This document shows positions 24,591 through 32,254 of a DNA stretch of 64,000 nt, piece after piece. The notes under the pieces were generated by a model that was not told the DNA's origin, made no database searches, and was given only the letters and a program-made list of their open reading frames with translations. The number at the start of each line of letters is the position of its first letter. Positions within the stretch are counted from its first letter, which is position 1. The DNA is from an uncultured Aquimarina sp. (GTDB lineage: Bacteria > Bacteroidota > Bacteroidia > Flavobacteriales > Flavobacteriaceae), in assembly GCA_947500845.1 (NCBI GenBank), contig CANMTP010000001.1:248001-312000 (forward strand). Reading direction: 5' to 3'. Both the position numbers and the translations under genes were made by a program.

Positions 24591-25760
24591 TTAATGTTGT
24601 AATGCTAAGACTTTTGTTTTTTTGATGGCTTGCAGTATATCCTGCATTAAATCTTCTCTTTCTTCAATGCCTACACTAAATCGCAGTAATCCATCTCGAA
24701 TGCCCTGCCGTTCTCTTTCTTCTTCTGAAAGTAAAGCATGGGATGTGAGTGTAGGGGAGAGAATAGTGCTTTCTACTCCCGCAAGGCTCATTGAACTTTT
24801 GATTAGCTTTAATTTTTTTTGAAATTTGCTTGCATCTAACCCTTCATTCAATTCAAAAGAAAGCATTCCGCCGAAACCTTTCATCTGTTTCTTGGCAATC
24901 TCGTGATCTGGATGAGATTTTAATCCAGGATAATAAACAGCAGAAACATCTTCAAGTTTATCAAGCCATTTAGCTAATTTCATGGCATTTTTATTTTGAG
25001 CTTTTACTCTAATTCCCAAAGTTTTAATACTTCTTTCTAACATCCATACCGTAAAATCACTGAGGCTACCTCCAAAGTTTTTAGCAACTTGAAAAATTTG
25101 ATCTATATGTTTTTCAGTTGAAACTACAGCACCCGCGAGAATATCACTATGACCGCCTAAATACTTGGTTGCCGAATGTAAAACAATATCAATACCTAAC
25201 TCTATTGGATTTTGATTTACCGGAGAAGCAAAGGTATTATCAATCATCGTTGTGATATCATGTTTCTTTGCAAGGTCTCCTATAGCTTTTATATCTGTAA
25301 TACTTAATAAAGGATTCGAGGGTGTTTCGATATAAATAACTTTTGTATTCGATTTTATTTTTTCTTCATAACCTTCAAAAGTGTTTGAATCTACATAAGA
25401 AAATTGTATTCCATGTTTTTCAAATTCTTCATTAATAAGGTTTGCAGTACCGCCATAAATTTCTCGTTGTAAAACGATATGATCTCCTTTTTGTAAAAAG
25501 GCAAATAATGTGGTGCTAATTGCCGCCATACCGCTTCCAAAAATTAATGAAGCTTCTCCTTTTTCTAGAGCAGCTATTTTTTTGCAAAGAGCCTCTTGAT
25601 TTGGAGTATTAAAATATCTTGGATAACGCTTTATATCAACATCTTCAAATGCATATGATGTAGATAAGTAAATCGGAGACACCGCTCCCTTAAATTGTTC
25701 ATCATTAATTTCGCCAAGATGCGTACAGATGGTATTGAAACCTATTTTTTTTGAATTCAT
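24591..25760 (-). CDS. Cystathionine gamma-synthase/lyase family PLP enzyme
   Basis: 389 residues. HSATKYLGGHSDILAG holds the PLP lysine (Lys199). FGSGMAAIST, YIETPSNPLLSITDI and MIDNTFASPVNQ are standard for the Cys/Met metabolism fold-type I family. The enzyme acts on cystathionine or O-acyl-homoserine in the cytosol; sequence alone does not separate gamma-synthase, gamma-lyase and O-acetylhomoserine sulfhydrylase. It is first in a two-gene unit with bshB1, which needs cysteine for its pathway end product, so a lyase that supplies cysteine is attractive but unproven. Confidence 0.88.
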   Translation of the reverse strand: MNSKKIGFNTICTHLGEINDEQFKGAVSPIYLSTSYAFEDVDIKRYPRYFNTPNQEALCKKIAALEKGEASLIFGSGMAAISTTLFAFLQKGDHIVLQREIYGGTANLINEEFEKHGIQFSYVDSNTFEGYEEKIKSNTKVIYIETPSNPLLSITDIKAIGDLAKKHDITTMIDNTFASPVNQNPIELGIDIVLHSATKYLGGHSDILAGAVVSTEKHIDQIFQVAKNFGGSLSDFTVWMLERSIKTLGIRVKAQNKNAMKLAKWLDKLEDVSAVYYPGLKSHPDHEIAKKQMKGFGGMLSFELNEGLDASKFQKKLKLIKSSMSLAGVESTILSPTLTSHALLSEEERERQGIRDGLLRFSVGIEEREDLMQDILQAIKKTKVLALQH

Positions 25761-25879
25761 ATTTAATACGATAGCCTTGAATTTTCAGCATCTAAATTAA
25801 CATATTCAAAAGAAACCAAATAGTATTTAACAGATTTAAATTAAATATTAGACATTCAATATTGTGAAATAAAGAAGTA

Positions 25880-28183
25880 TTAAGCCATTTTTACTTTTGA
25901 GATATTCCTCATTATTGTCTGGAAGAATTGCTGTGTATCGTAAGGTTTTATAATAACGTCATTCATTCCTACCGATAATGCCTGATTTCTAATTTCTCCT
26001 TCTTCAACGGCTGTTAGGGCTATTATTGGAATGTGTGTGTTGAATGTTCTTATGACTTTGGTCGCTTCTAGTCCATTCATTTCGGGCATATTAATATCCA
26101 TCAATACTAAATCAAATTTTTCTTTTTTTAGCATTTCAATCGCCGCCATTCCATTACTGGCAATATTACAGGTATATCCTTTCTTTTTCAAGATATTTTG
26201 GGTAACTATTTGATTAATTTTATTATCGTCAACAATAAGAACGTAGAAGTTACTTGTACCAATACTAAGGTTTTCTCCTGATTGAAGGGATATTTCTTCT
26301 TCTTTTACTGCTTTTTCATACGTTAGGTCAAAATAGAACTCTGAACCTTTACCTTCCTGACTTTTTATTTTAATTTCGCTATTGTGCAATTGTATTAATT
26401 TTTTAACAATGGCTAGACCTAACCCAGTACCTTCATATTCCTGATTTTCGTTTTTTACCTGCGCAAAATTGTCAAATATCGTTTGTTGTTTGTTTTTAGG
26501 GATTCCTATACCATCATCTTTAACTATAAAACGTAAATCATAACTATCCTCTTTGTTTTGCAAACATTTTACAGATACCCATATGTTTCCGTTTTTTGTA
26601 AATTTTAATGCATTACCGATTAGATTTATAAGTATTTGTGAAAGTCTTACCGAATCACCAAGAAGGGTAGTGTTTATATTTTTGTCAATATCAATATGTA
26701 CCGTATTGTCATTGCTTTTTTGTTTTGTGTGCAGCGAATTAACGATACCTTCAATGAGTGACCTGATGTCAAAAGAAACTTTCTCCAGTTTCACTTCATT
26801 TGTTTCTATCTTACTTAATTGTAATACATCGTTAATTAATGCAAGAAGATAATCTCCAGAAAACTTAAGAGATTCCAGGTATTCCGTTTTTTTCTTTTTA
26901 TCTGGATCTTCCATAAGGAGCGACGTAAGTCCAATGACACCATAAAGAGGTGTTCTTAGTTCGTGGCTTACTGTAGAGATAAACTGTGATTTTAGTGTAG
27001 AAACTTGCTCTGCAGTTTCCTTGGCGCTGATTAACTCTTTGTTTTTTTCTATGAGAACGCTGTTTAATTTCTTTTTTTGAATATTATTATTATATGCACT
27101 AATCAAAAACGCCATTGAAATTAGAATGAGAATAATCCCTAGAATTATACTAATCTTCCATTTGGTTACCTCTGCAACACTTTCTTTTTTTTCCGTTTCG
27201 GCTTTTTTAATTTTTTCTTCGTACTGATCAACCTCGTATTTTATATTAGCCCGCTGTAGTTCTATAAGTTTCTTAAAATCTTTTGCTCTTAAAATATTTT
27301 GAAATTGTTTTTTCTGATAATTATATGCATTCTGATAATCTTGTTGTTTTTTGTACAGTTCAGATTTGGTTTCATAAGCAGAAGCTAATTCTTCGTAATA
27401 AGTAGAGATCAACTCATCATTATTGTTTTTGTTCTTTGTCTCTCCCAAAGAATATGATATTGCCCGATCTATATATTCTTCGGCTACTTCATACCTTCTA
27501 ACATTTAAGAAATACCTTCCTAACAAGCCATTTAATTTTGTTTTATCAAGGTTAGAAGAATTCTCATGAATTAATTCTCGTGCAGGAGCAAGATATTCGT
27601 AGGCACTATCAAAATCATTTCTGGAAATATAATACTCACCCAGATTAAGAAGGGGTCTTATCATTCTTGCCGTGTCATTGAGCTCTACAGCAAATTCATA
27701 TGATTTTTTGTAATAACCAACTCCTTTTGATCTTGTCAAATTATGTTTTGTGTATACCCGGGCAAGATTGTTGTATAAGTCAGTTTCTAATACTTTACTT
27801 TTTGAACTTCGTGCGTGCGTCATTGCCCTTCTGTAATTGCTTCTTGCCTTAGTGTCATCTTCACTAATTTCATAATTTTTGGCAATTATATTATAGATAT
27901 AACCCAGACTTTTATCATCATTGTTAAACTGTGCATTTTGCAAAGCAGCCTTAGCTATTTCTAATGACTCTTCATACTTATACTCTTCCTGTAGTTTTTC
28001 AGCTCTTTTGATATAGCTCTGTATACTGTCTGAGATTAAGGAAGGTTGAGCGTGCAAGATTTTGGTGAAACTTACTATAAATAAAAGGATTATATATTTT
28101 GTGGTGTTTCTCAACTCACTCTGGTTAAAGGGTCGTATTAATAGGCGAAAATACAAAAATAGATTTAAGAAAGTGTTATTCAC
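25880..28183 (-). CDS. TPR hybrid histidine kinase with receiver domain
   Basis: 767 residues. A hydrophobic N-terminal signal (TKYIILLFIVSFTKILHAQP) precedes TPR repeats at about 50-310. A transmembrane segment lies near 345-370 (ISIILGIILILISMAFLISA), then a coiled coil. The HisKA domain has His407 in SHELRTPLYGVIGL, and the ATPase domain shows DDGIGIP and EGTGLGLAIVKKL. The C-terminal receiver has the phosphoacceptor Asp696 in LVLMDINMPEMNG. It probably senses a periplasmic signal through the TPRs and passes phosphate internally; no output domain or partner gene is next to it. The start is the only long in-frame ATG, with a longer than usual n-region. Confidence 0.88.
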   Translation of the reverse strand: MNNTFLNLFLYFRLLIRPFNQSELRNTTKYIILLFIVSFTKILHAQPSLISDSIQSYIKRAEKLQEEYKYEESLEIAKAALQNAQFNNDDKSLGYIYNIIAKNYEISEDDTKARSNYRRAMTHARSSKSKVLETDLYNNLARVYTKHNLTRSKGVGYYKKSYEFAVELNDTARMIRPLLNLGEYYISRNDFDSAYEYLAPARELIHENSSNLDKTKLNGLLGRYFLNVRRYEVAEEYIDRAISYSLGETKNKNNNDELISTYYEELASAYETKSELYKKQQDYQNAYNYQKKQFQNILRAKDFKKLIELQRANIKYEVDQYEEKIKKAETEKKESVAEVTKWKISIILGIILILISMAFLISAYNNNIQKKKLNSVLIEKNKELISAKETAEQVSTLKSQFISTVSHELRTPLYGVIGLTSLLMEDPDKKKKTEYLESLKFSGDYLLALINDVLQLSKIETNEVKLEKVSFDIRSLIEGIVNSLHTKQKSNDNTVHIDIDKNINTTLLGDSVRLSQILINLIGNALKFTKNGNIWVSVKCLQNKEDSYDLRFIVKDDGIGIPKNKQQTIFDNFAQVKNENQEYEGTGLGLAIVKKLIQLHNSEIKIKSQEGKGSEFYFDLTYEKAVKEEEISLQSGENLSIGTSNFYVLIVDDNKINQIVTQNILKKKGYTCNIASNGMAAIEMLKKEKFDLVLMDINMPEMNGLEATKVIRTFNTHIPIIALTAVEEGEIRNQALSVGMNDVIIKPYDTQQFFQTIMRNISKVKMA

Positions 28184-28341
28184 CGTAAAAAAAGTACAAT
28201 TTATCCGTAATATTTGTAGGTAAATGAATATGTTTGTAGGAATTTAATAAGGTGATCGAAGGAATTTTTTGGTAATTAGAAAAAACTATAGAAACATAAG
28301 TAATAAAAATTAGGGACTTTCTTTTATTACTTATGTAAATG

Positions 28342-28349
28342 TATCTTTG
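28342..28349 (+). promoter_or_regulatory. -7 box of the peroxiredoxin gene
   Basis: TATCTTTG, a full match to the Bacteroidota consensus TAnnTTTG, 44 bp before the ATG, with a T-rich stretch around 28317-28326 at the -33 position. Confidence 0.6.
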
Positions 28350-28392
28350 CGATATTCAAAAGAAATTAATTAATAAATTTTAAAAATAAAAT

Positions 28393-29031
28393 ATGGCATT
28401 TGTAGGCAAAAAATTTCCAAATCTAGACGTAGACGCAATGAATGATATGGGAGATACTTTTAAACTTAATGTTTTAGAAGAGGCTAAGAACAATAATAAA
28501 AAGGTCTTACTGTTTTGGTACCCAAAAGACTTTACTTTCGTTTGTCCAACAGAGCTTCACGCTTTCCAAGAGGCACTAGAAGAATTTGAAAAAAGGAACA
28601 CTATTGTAATTGGTGCTTCTTGTGATACTCCAGAAGTACATTTTGCTTGGCTGAACACTTCTAAAGATAATGGAGGAATAGAAGGAGTAACATATCCTAT
28701 TCTTGCTGATTCTAATCGCAATTTATCAAACACTTTGGGTATTCTAGATATTACTAATGAATCGTATAACGAAGAAACCGGGGTTGTGACCGTCGAGGGA
28801 GATAATGTTACATATAGAGCAACGTATTTAATTGATGAGGAAGGTACCGTTTTTCATGAAGGTATAAACCACATGCCAGTAGGAAGAAATGTTGCTGAAT
28901 TCTTAAGACTTATCGATGCATATGCGCATGTTCAGAAGAATGGCGAAGTTTGTCCTGCAAACTGGGAAGAAGGAAAAGAAGCAATGAATGCTAATAGAGA
29001 AGGAGTAGCATCATATTTAGCTTCTAATTAA
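28393..29031 (+). CDS. 2-Cys peroxiredoxin (AhpC/Prx1 type)
   Basis: 212 residues. The peroxidatic Cys51 lies in DFTFVCPTELHAF and the resolving Cys187 in GEVCPANWEEGKEA. Also DTPEVHFAWLN and YRATYLIDEEGTV. It reduces hydrogen peroxide and organic peroxides in the cytosol. It opens a peroxide-defence cluster with a thioredoxin-like gene 78 bp downstream that may serve as reductant and with a thiol peroxidase further on. An A/T-rich inverted repeat (TTTTTCCAGAATA/TATTCTGGAAAAA) in the 29050-29080 gap could attenuate transcription between them. Confidence 0.93.
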   Translation: MAFVGKKFPNLDVDAMNDMGDTFKLNVLEEAKNNNKKVLLFWYPKDFTFVCPTELHAFQEALEEFEKRNTIVIGASCDTPEVHFAWLNTSKDNGGIEGVTYPILADSNRNLSNTLGILDITNESYNEETGVVTVEGDNVTYRATYLIDEEGTVFHEGINHMPVGRNVAEFLRLIDAYAHVQKNGEVCPANWEEGKEAMNANREGVASYLASN

Positions 29032-29050
29032 TAAATACATTTTTATTTTA

Positions 29051-29083
29051 CAATTTTTCCAGAATATGTATTCTGGAAAAATT
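29051..29083 (+). terminator. Hairpin between peroxiredoxin and thioredoxin genes
   Basis: CAATTTTTCCAGAATA and TATTCTGGAAAAATTG form a long perfect stem with a tiny loop. Few T follow, so partial termination or transcript protection is more likely than a hard stop. Confidence 0.5.
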
Positions 29084-29109
29084 GTAAATATCATTTTAAT
29101 AGTATTCAT

Positions 29110-29424
29110 ATGATTCAAGAATTAAAAGAAGATAATCTTTCTCAACTGGTTAGTGATAACGATACAGTTGTAGTACAGTATTCTGCTTCATGGTGCGGTA
29201 ATTGTCGTATTATGAAACCAAAATTTAAAAAACTGGCAACAGATAAAGAAGATGCTACTTTTGTGATGGTGGATGCAGAAAAATATCCTGAATCACGTAA
29301 AATGGCAACCGTAGACAATCTTCCTACCTTTGCTACTTTCAAAAATGGAGTTTTTGTAAATCAGGTGCAAACCAATAAATTTGATATCCTTAAAAAATTA
29401 GTAGATGAAGTTACCAATAATTAA
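29110..29424 (+). CDS. Thioredoxin family protein
   Basis: 104 residues, a single thioredoxin domain without signal peptide. The redox motif is CGNC (Cys29, Cys32) in SASWCGNCRIMKPKF, unlike the CGPC of classic thioredoxin. The cis-Pro lies in DNLPTFATFKNG. It is probably a cytosolic disulfide reductant for the neighbouring peroxiredoxin. Its end overlaps the next gene by 20 bp in another frame, so the two are co-translated. Confidence 0.9.
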   Translation: MIQELKEDNLSQLVSDNDTVVVQYSASWCGNCRIMKPKFKKLATDKEDATFVMVDAEKYPESRKMATVDNLPTFATFKNGVFVNQVQTNKFDILKKLVDEVTNN

Positions 29425-29662
29425 ACATCTTACAGGATTTATCGAAGAAAATGATGAGGACTTTTTAGTCGAAACTATCGAAACCCTGGAAGCATTGACT
29501 GAAGTTCCTTCACTTAAAGACGAAGAGTTAGATGTGATAGGAGAATTAATCTCTAATATGTACGGTGCTCTTGAGGTCGATAAAATGGTCAAACAAGGAA
29601 CTCCCAAAAAAGAAGCATTGAATAATTTTATGCAAAGGGTACTAGGATCCATTGATGCATGA
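29405..29662 (+). CDS. DUF6952-type small protein
   Basis: 85 residues, acidic, mainly helical (EENDEDFLVETIETLEALTE, DEELDVIGELISNMYGALEV). I recognise it as the small protein that regularly follows this thioredoxin gene in Flavobacteriia, annotated as DUF6952, with no known function. The overlap with the thioredoxin frame and the shared terminator at 29677 show that it belongs to the redox unit. A role linked to the thioredoxin is an inference. Confidence 0.75.
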   Translation: MKLPIIKHLTGFIEENDEDFLVETIETLEALTEVPSLKDEELDVIGELISNMYGALEVDKMVKQGTPKKEALNNFMQRVLGSIDA

Positions 29663-29676
29663 AAAAGAAAAAGTCA

Positions 29677-29705
29677 AACCTTCCAAACCGGAAGGTTTTT
29701 TTATT
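29677..29705 (+). terminator. Terminator of the peroxiredoxin/thioredoxin unit
   Basis: AACCTTCC, loop AAACC, GGAAGGTT followed by a run of T. Confidence 0.85.
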
Positions 29706-29778
29706 TTCTAAAAACTTTACCAAAATTACCATATAATCTTACTAATTTTAAGGCACAAAAAAATAACAATCATTTATT

Positions 29779-30276
29779 ATGGCTACGATAACATTAAAAG
29801 GAAACCAAATACACACCAATGGAAATTTACCAAAGGTAGGACAAAAAGCTCCAGATTTTGAATTAGTTGGTGCGGATTTATCTATATCTAAACTATCAGA
29901 TTTTAAAGGATCAAAAGTTATTTTGAACATTTTCCCCTCTATCGATACAGGGATTTGTGCAGCTTCTGCAAGGATGTTTAACAAAGAGGCAAGTAACTTG
30001 TCAAATACAAAGGTTTTATGTATATCTAGAGACCTACCTTTTGCACAAGGACGTTTTTGTGCTTCAGAAGGATTAGAAGATGTAATTAACCTTTCTGATT
30101 TTAGAACGGGACAATTTGGTAAAGATTATGGGTTAGAAATTGTAGATGGTCCCATGAAAGGACTACACTCTAGAGTAGTAGTTGTACTTGATGAAGAAGG
30201 AACTGTTACCTATACAGAGCAAATTCCTGAGATTGTTCAAGAGCCTGACTATATTGCTGCTTTAAAAATATTGTAA
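29779..30276 (+). CDS. tpx: Thiol peroxidase
   Basis: 165 residues, standard for Tpx. Peroxidatic Cys60 lies in PSIDTGICAASARMF (family form PSxDTxVC) and the resolving Cys94 in LPFAQGRFCASEG. It reduces lipid and alkyl hydroperoxides with thioredoxin. The export-free protein probably works in the cytosol. dgkA starts 7 bp after it, and both share the terminator at 30703. Confidence 0.95.
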   Translation: MATITLKGNQIHTNGNLPKVGQKAPDFELVGADLSISKLSDFKGSKVILNIFPSIDTGICAASARMFNKEASNLSNTKVLCISRDLPFAQGRFCASEGLEDVINLSDFRTGQFGKDYGLEIVDGPMKGLHSRVVVVLDEEGTVTYTEQIPEIVQEPDYIAALKIL

Positions 30277-30283
30277 TAGATTA

Positions 30284-30652
30284 ATGAATAAACTATCTAA
30301 ATTTATTGCAGGCAGACTTCGAGGTTGTGGCTACGCTTTTAAAGGTGCCATATTATTATTAAAAACAGAACCGAGTATACAAGTACAGACAGGAATTGCT
30401 GTACTAATGACTGGACTTGGATACTATTTTAACATCACATCGACAGAGTGGATCTTACAGGTTTTTGCAATTGGTTTAGTAATGAGTATAGAAGGATTAA
30501 ATACAACCATCGAAGCCATAGCAGATTTTATACATCCCGATTTTCATGATAAAATAGGTTTCATAAAGGACGTATCAGCAGGAGCTGTTTTTATTGCTGC
30601 AATTACGGCTATGATAATCGGTCTTATAATTTATATTCCTTATATTTTTTAA
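30284..30652 (+). CDS. dgkA: Diacylglycerol kinase
   Basis: 122 residues with three transmembrane helices. EGLNTTIEAIADFI holds the catalytic Glu and Asn, and KIGFIKDVSAGAVFIAA the conserved Asp and Ala pattern of the DgkA family. The enzyme phosphorylates diacylglycerol or undecaprenol in the inner membrane and recycles lipid from envelope synthesis. Co-transcribed with tpx. Confidence 0.92.
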   Translation: MNKLSKFIAGRLRGCGYAFKGAILLLKTEPSIQVQTGIAVLMTGLGYYFNITSTEWILQVFAIGLVMSIEGLNTTIEAIADFIHPDFHDKIGFIKDVSAGAVFIAAITAMIIGLIIYIPYIF

Positions 30653-30702
30653 ATATTGGAGTAGTTCTGAAGTTGGTTGAGGGATACTAAATATTTAAAA
30701 AA

Positions 30703-30735
30703 AATCCAGTAAAGAAAGCTTTACTGGATTTTTTT
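30703..30735 (+). terminator. Terminator after dgkA
   Basis: AATCCAGTAAAG, loop AAAG, CTTTACTGGATT followed by T residues. The 12-bp stem is perfect. Confidence 0.88.
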
Positions 30736-30750
30736 ATGCATATACTTTAC

Positions 30751-31932
30751 TTAGTAGTTAATAGTTATGTATTCTGTTTTGCATTGTTGCGCTGTAATAT
30801 TACCTCTTCCCAAGATTACATAATTGACTTGGTCGTTAACAGAGTTTTTAATTTTTACAAAGAAAGGGTATTCTCCAAGTTTAATACTTTTAAAATATCC
30901 TCTAGAATTCGCTTTTACTTCAATTTCTTTGTAATCTCCATAATATTTGTCTTTTTGCTTTTTTTGGAGGGTGACCAAGACATTTTTATTCGTGTTATTT
31001 ACGAAACAAAAGTCACCATATCCTTCCAAACAATTTACTTTGGAAGTCGTGTTACTTCTTCCCAAGGTATTGATATCTGTAAAAATATCCGGATTAGCAG
31101 CTGTTTTATTTTTTGTCACCGGATTTAAAGACATTGCATTGGATTGATTAGCAAAACCATCAGAATTAAGTGGCCTTGAATGTAAAGGAACATTTTCCTG
31201 GTTTCTAGTCAAATTGCTATTTGTATAATTTGTTGGAACTTCAATTTGTTGGTTATACTGCCCCGGATTATTAGTAAAAGATCCATTATAGTTTTCTAAG
31301 GGTTGTTGAAGATTTTGATTACTTCCCGTATATCTGTTATTTTGTTGTAAGGCACCAGCTCTATTCACTGAATGCATATTTGCATCTTGGTTCCTCAAAT
31401 ATTGAGGTGTTGTATTTTGAGAGTTATTCTGAGGTATTTCGTTGTTACGTTCTGAATAATAGTTTTGATTATAATTTTGAGGAATTGGTTGATAACCTTG
31501 CTGAAATTGGGTTACTGGTGTGGGAGAATAACTATTTTGAGTGTTATTTGAAGGAGCAGTATTTGTATTTCCAATATTAGGATTTAGGTTAGATCCGGAG
31601 GTATAATTGTTATAGGGTGTAGTATTACTAGAATTAGCATTATAACGCTTTTGATTAGCCATATTATTCTCTGGCATAACCATTTTAAATTGCTCATCTT
31701 GCGTTAGTTTTCTAGAGTTTTGTTCCTTTTTAATGCTCCTAACATCCTGTGTCCTAAACATAAATCCATATCCATCTTTAGTTTGTACTGTTAGATTTTC
31801 ATTAAAATTAAATTCAGTAATTTTTCCAACAATAACACTTCCGTTTTGTAATGTGATGATATCCCAGGATTCTTGTGCCAGACAATGAATATAGGTGGCT
31901 GACACCATTAATAATAAGAGTAGCTTTTTCAT
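30751..31932 (-). CDS. Exported Asn/Gln-rich protein
   Basis: 393 residues, family not recognised. A signal peptide (LLLLLMVSATYIHCLAQ) is followed by a short beta domain (ITLQNGSVIVGKITEFNFNE and GYGFMFRTQDVRSIKKE) of a kind found in other exported Bacteroidota proteins. Residues 85-290 form a low-complexity stretch very rich in Asn, Gln, Tyr, Pro and Ser, without regular repeats. The C-terminal domain (about 300-393) is beta-rich with two Cys (NCLEGYGDFC). It could be a surface or envelope protein with a disordered linker between two folded ends. Divergent from ftsK. Confidence 0.7.
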   Translation of the reverse strand: MKKLLLLLMVSATYIHCLAQESWDIITLQNGSVIVGKITEFNFNENLTVQTKDGYGFMFRTQDVRSIKKEQNSRKLTQDEQFKMVMPENNMANQKRYNANSSNTTPYNNYTSGSNLNPNIGNTNTAPSNNTQNSYSPTPVTQFQQGYQPIPQNYNQNYYSERNNEIPQNNSQNTTPQYLRNQDANMHSVNRAGALQQNNRYTGSNQNLQQPLENYNGSFTNNPGQYNQQIEVPTNYTNSNLTRNQENVPLHSRPLNSDGFANQSNAMSLNPVTKNKTAANPDIFTDINTLGRSNTTSKVNCLEGYGDFCFVNNTNKNVLVTLQKKQKDKYYGDYKEIEVKANSRGYFKSIKLGEYPFFVKIKNSVNDQVNYVILGRGNITAQQCKTEYITINY

Positions 31933-32228
31933 GGTTTCTTTTTTAGTTTTAATAAATTCGACTTGTGTTTAGAGATAATTGTCTGAATAATTAATCTATT
32001 CTAATTTGAATAGTTCATAACAACTACTTATTTCTCAACTTGTGCGTTGATGTAGGAAAGAATGATTTTTGTTCTCTCTTCACAAATTAATGATTATCAA
32101 TAAATTATGTAGTTAACTCTTTATTAAAATAAATGCTAAAGTTTTTAAAAAATTAACGGGAGATTATTCTTTGAGAGTTTCGTTAAGAAAATTTTTGGAT
32201 CATTTTTACGTTCCATTATAGATATTCG

Positions 32229-32236
32229 TATTTTTG
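32229..32236 (+). promoter_or_regulatory. -7 box of ftsK
   Basis: TATTTTTG, a match to TAnnTTTG, 19 bp before the ATG. The remaining part of the 320-bp gap to the Asn/Gln-rich gene holds only A/T-rich sequence. Confidence 0.55.
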
Positions 32237-32254
32237 CGATAAGACATCCAAAAA

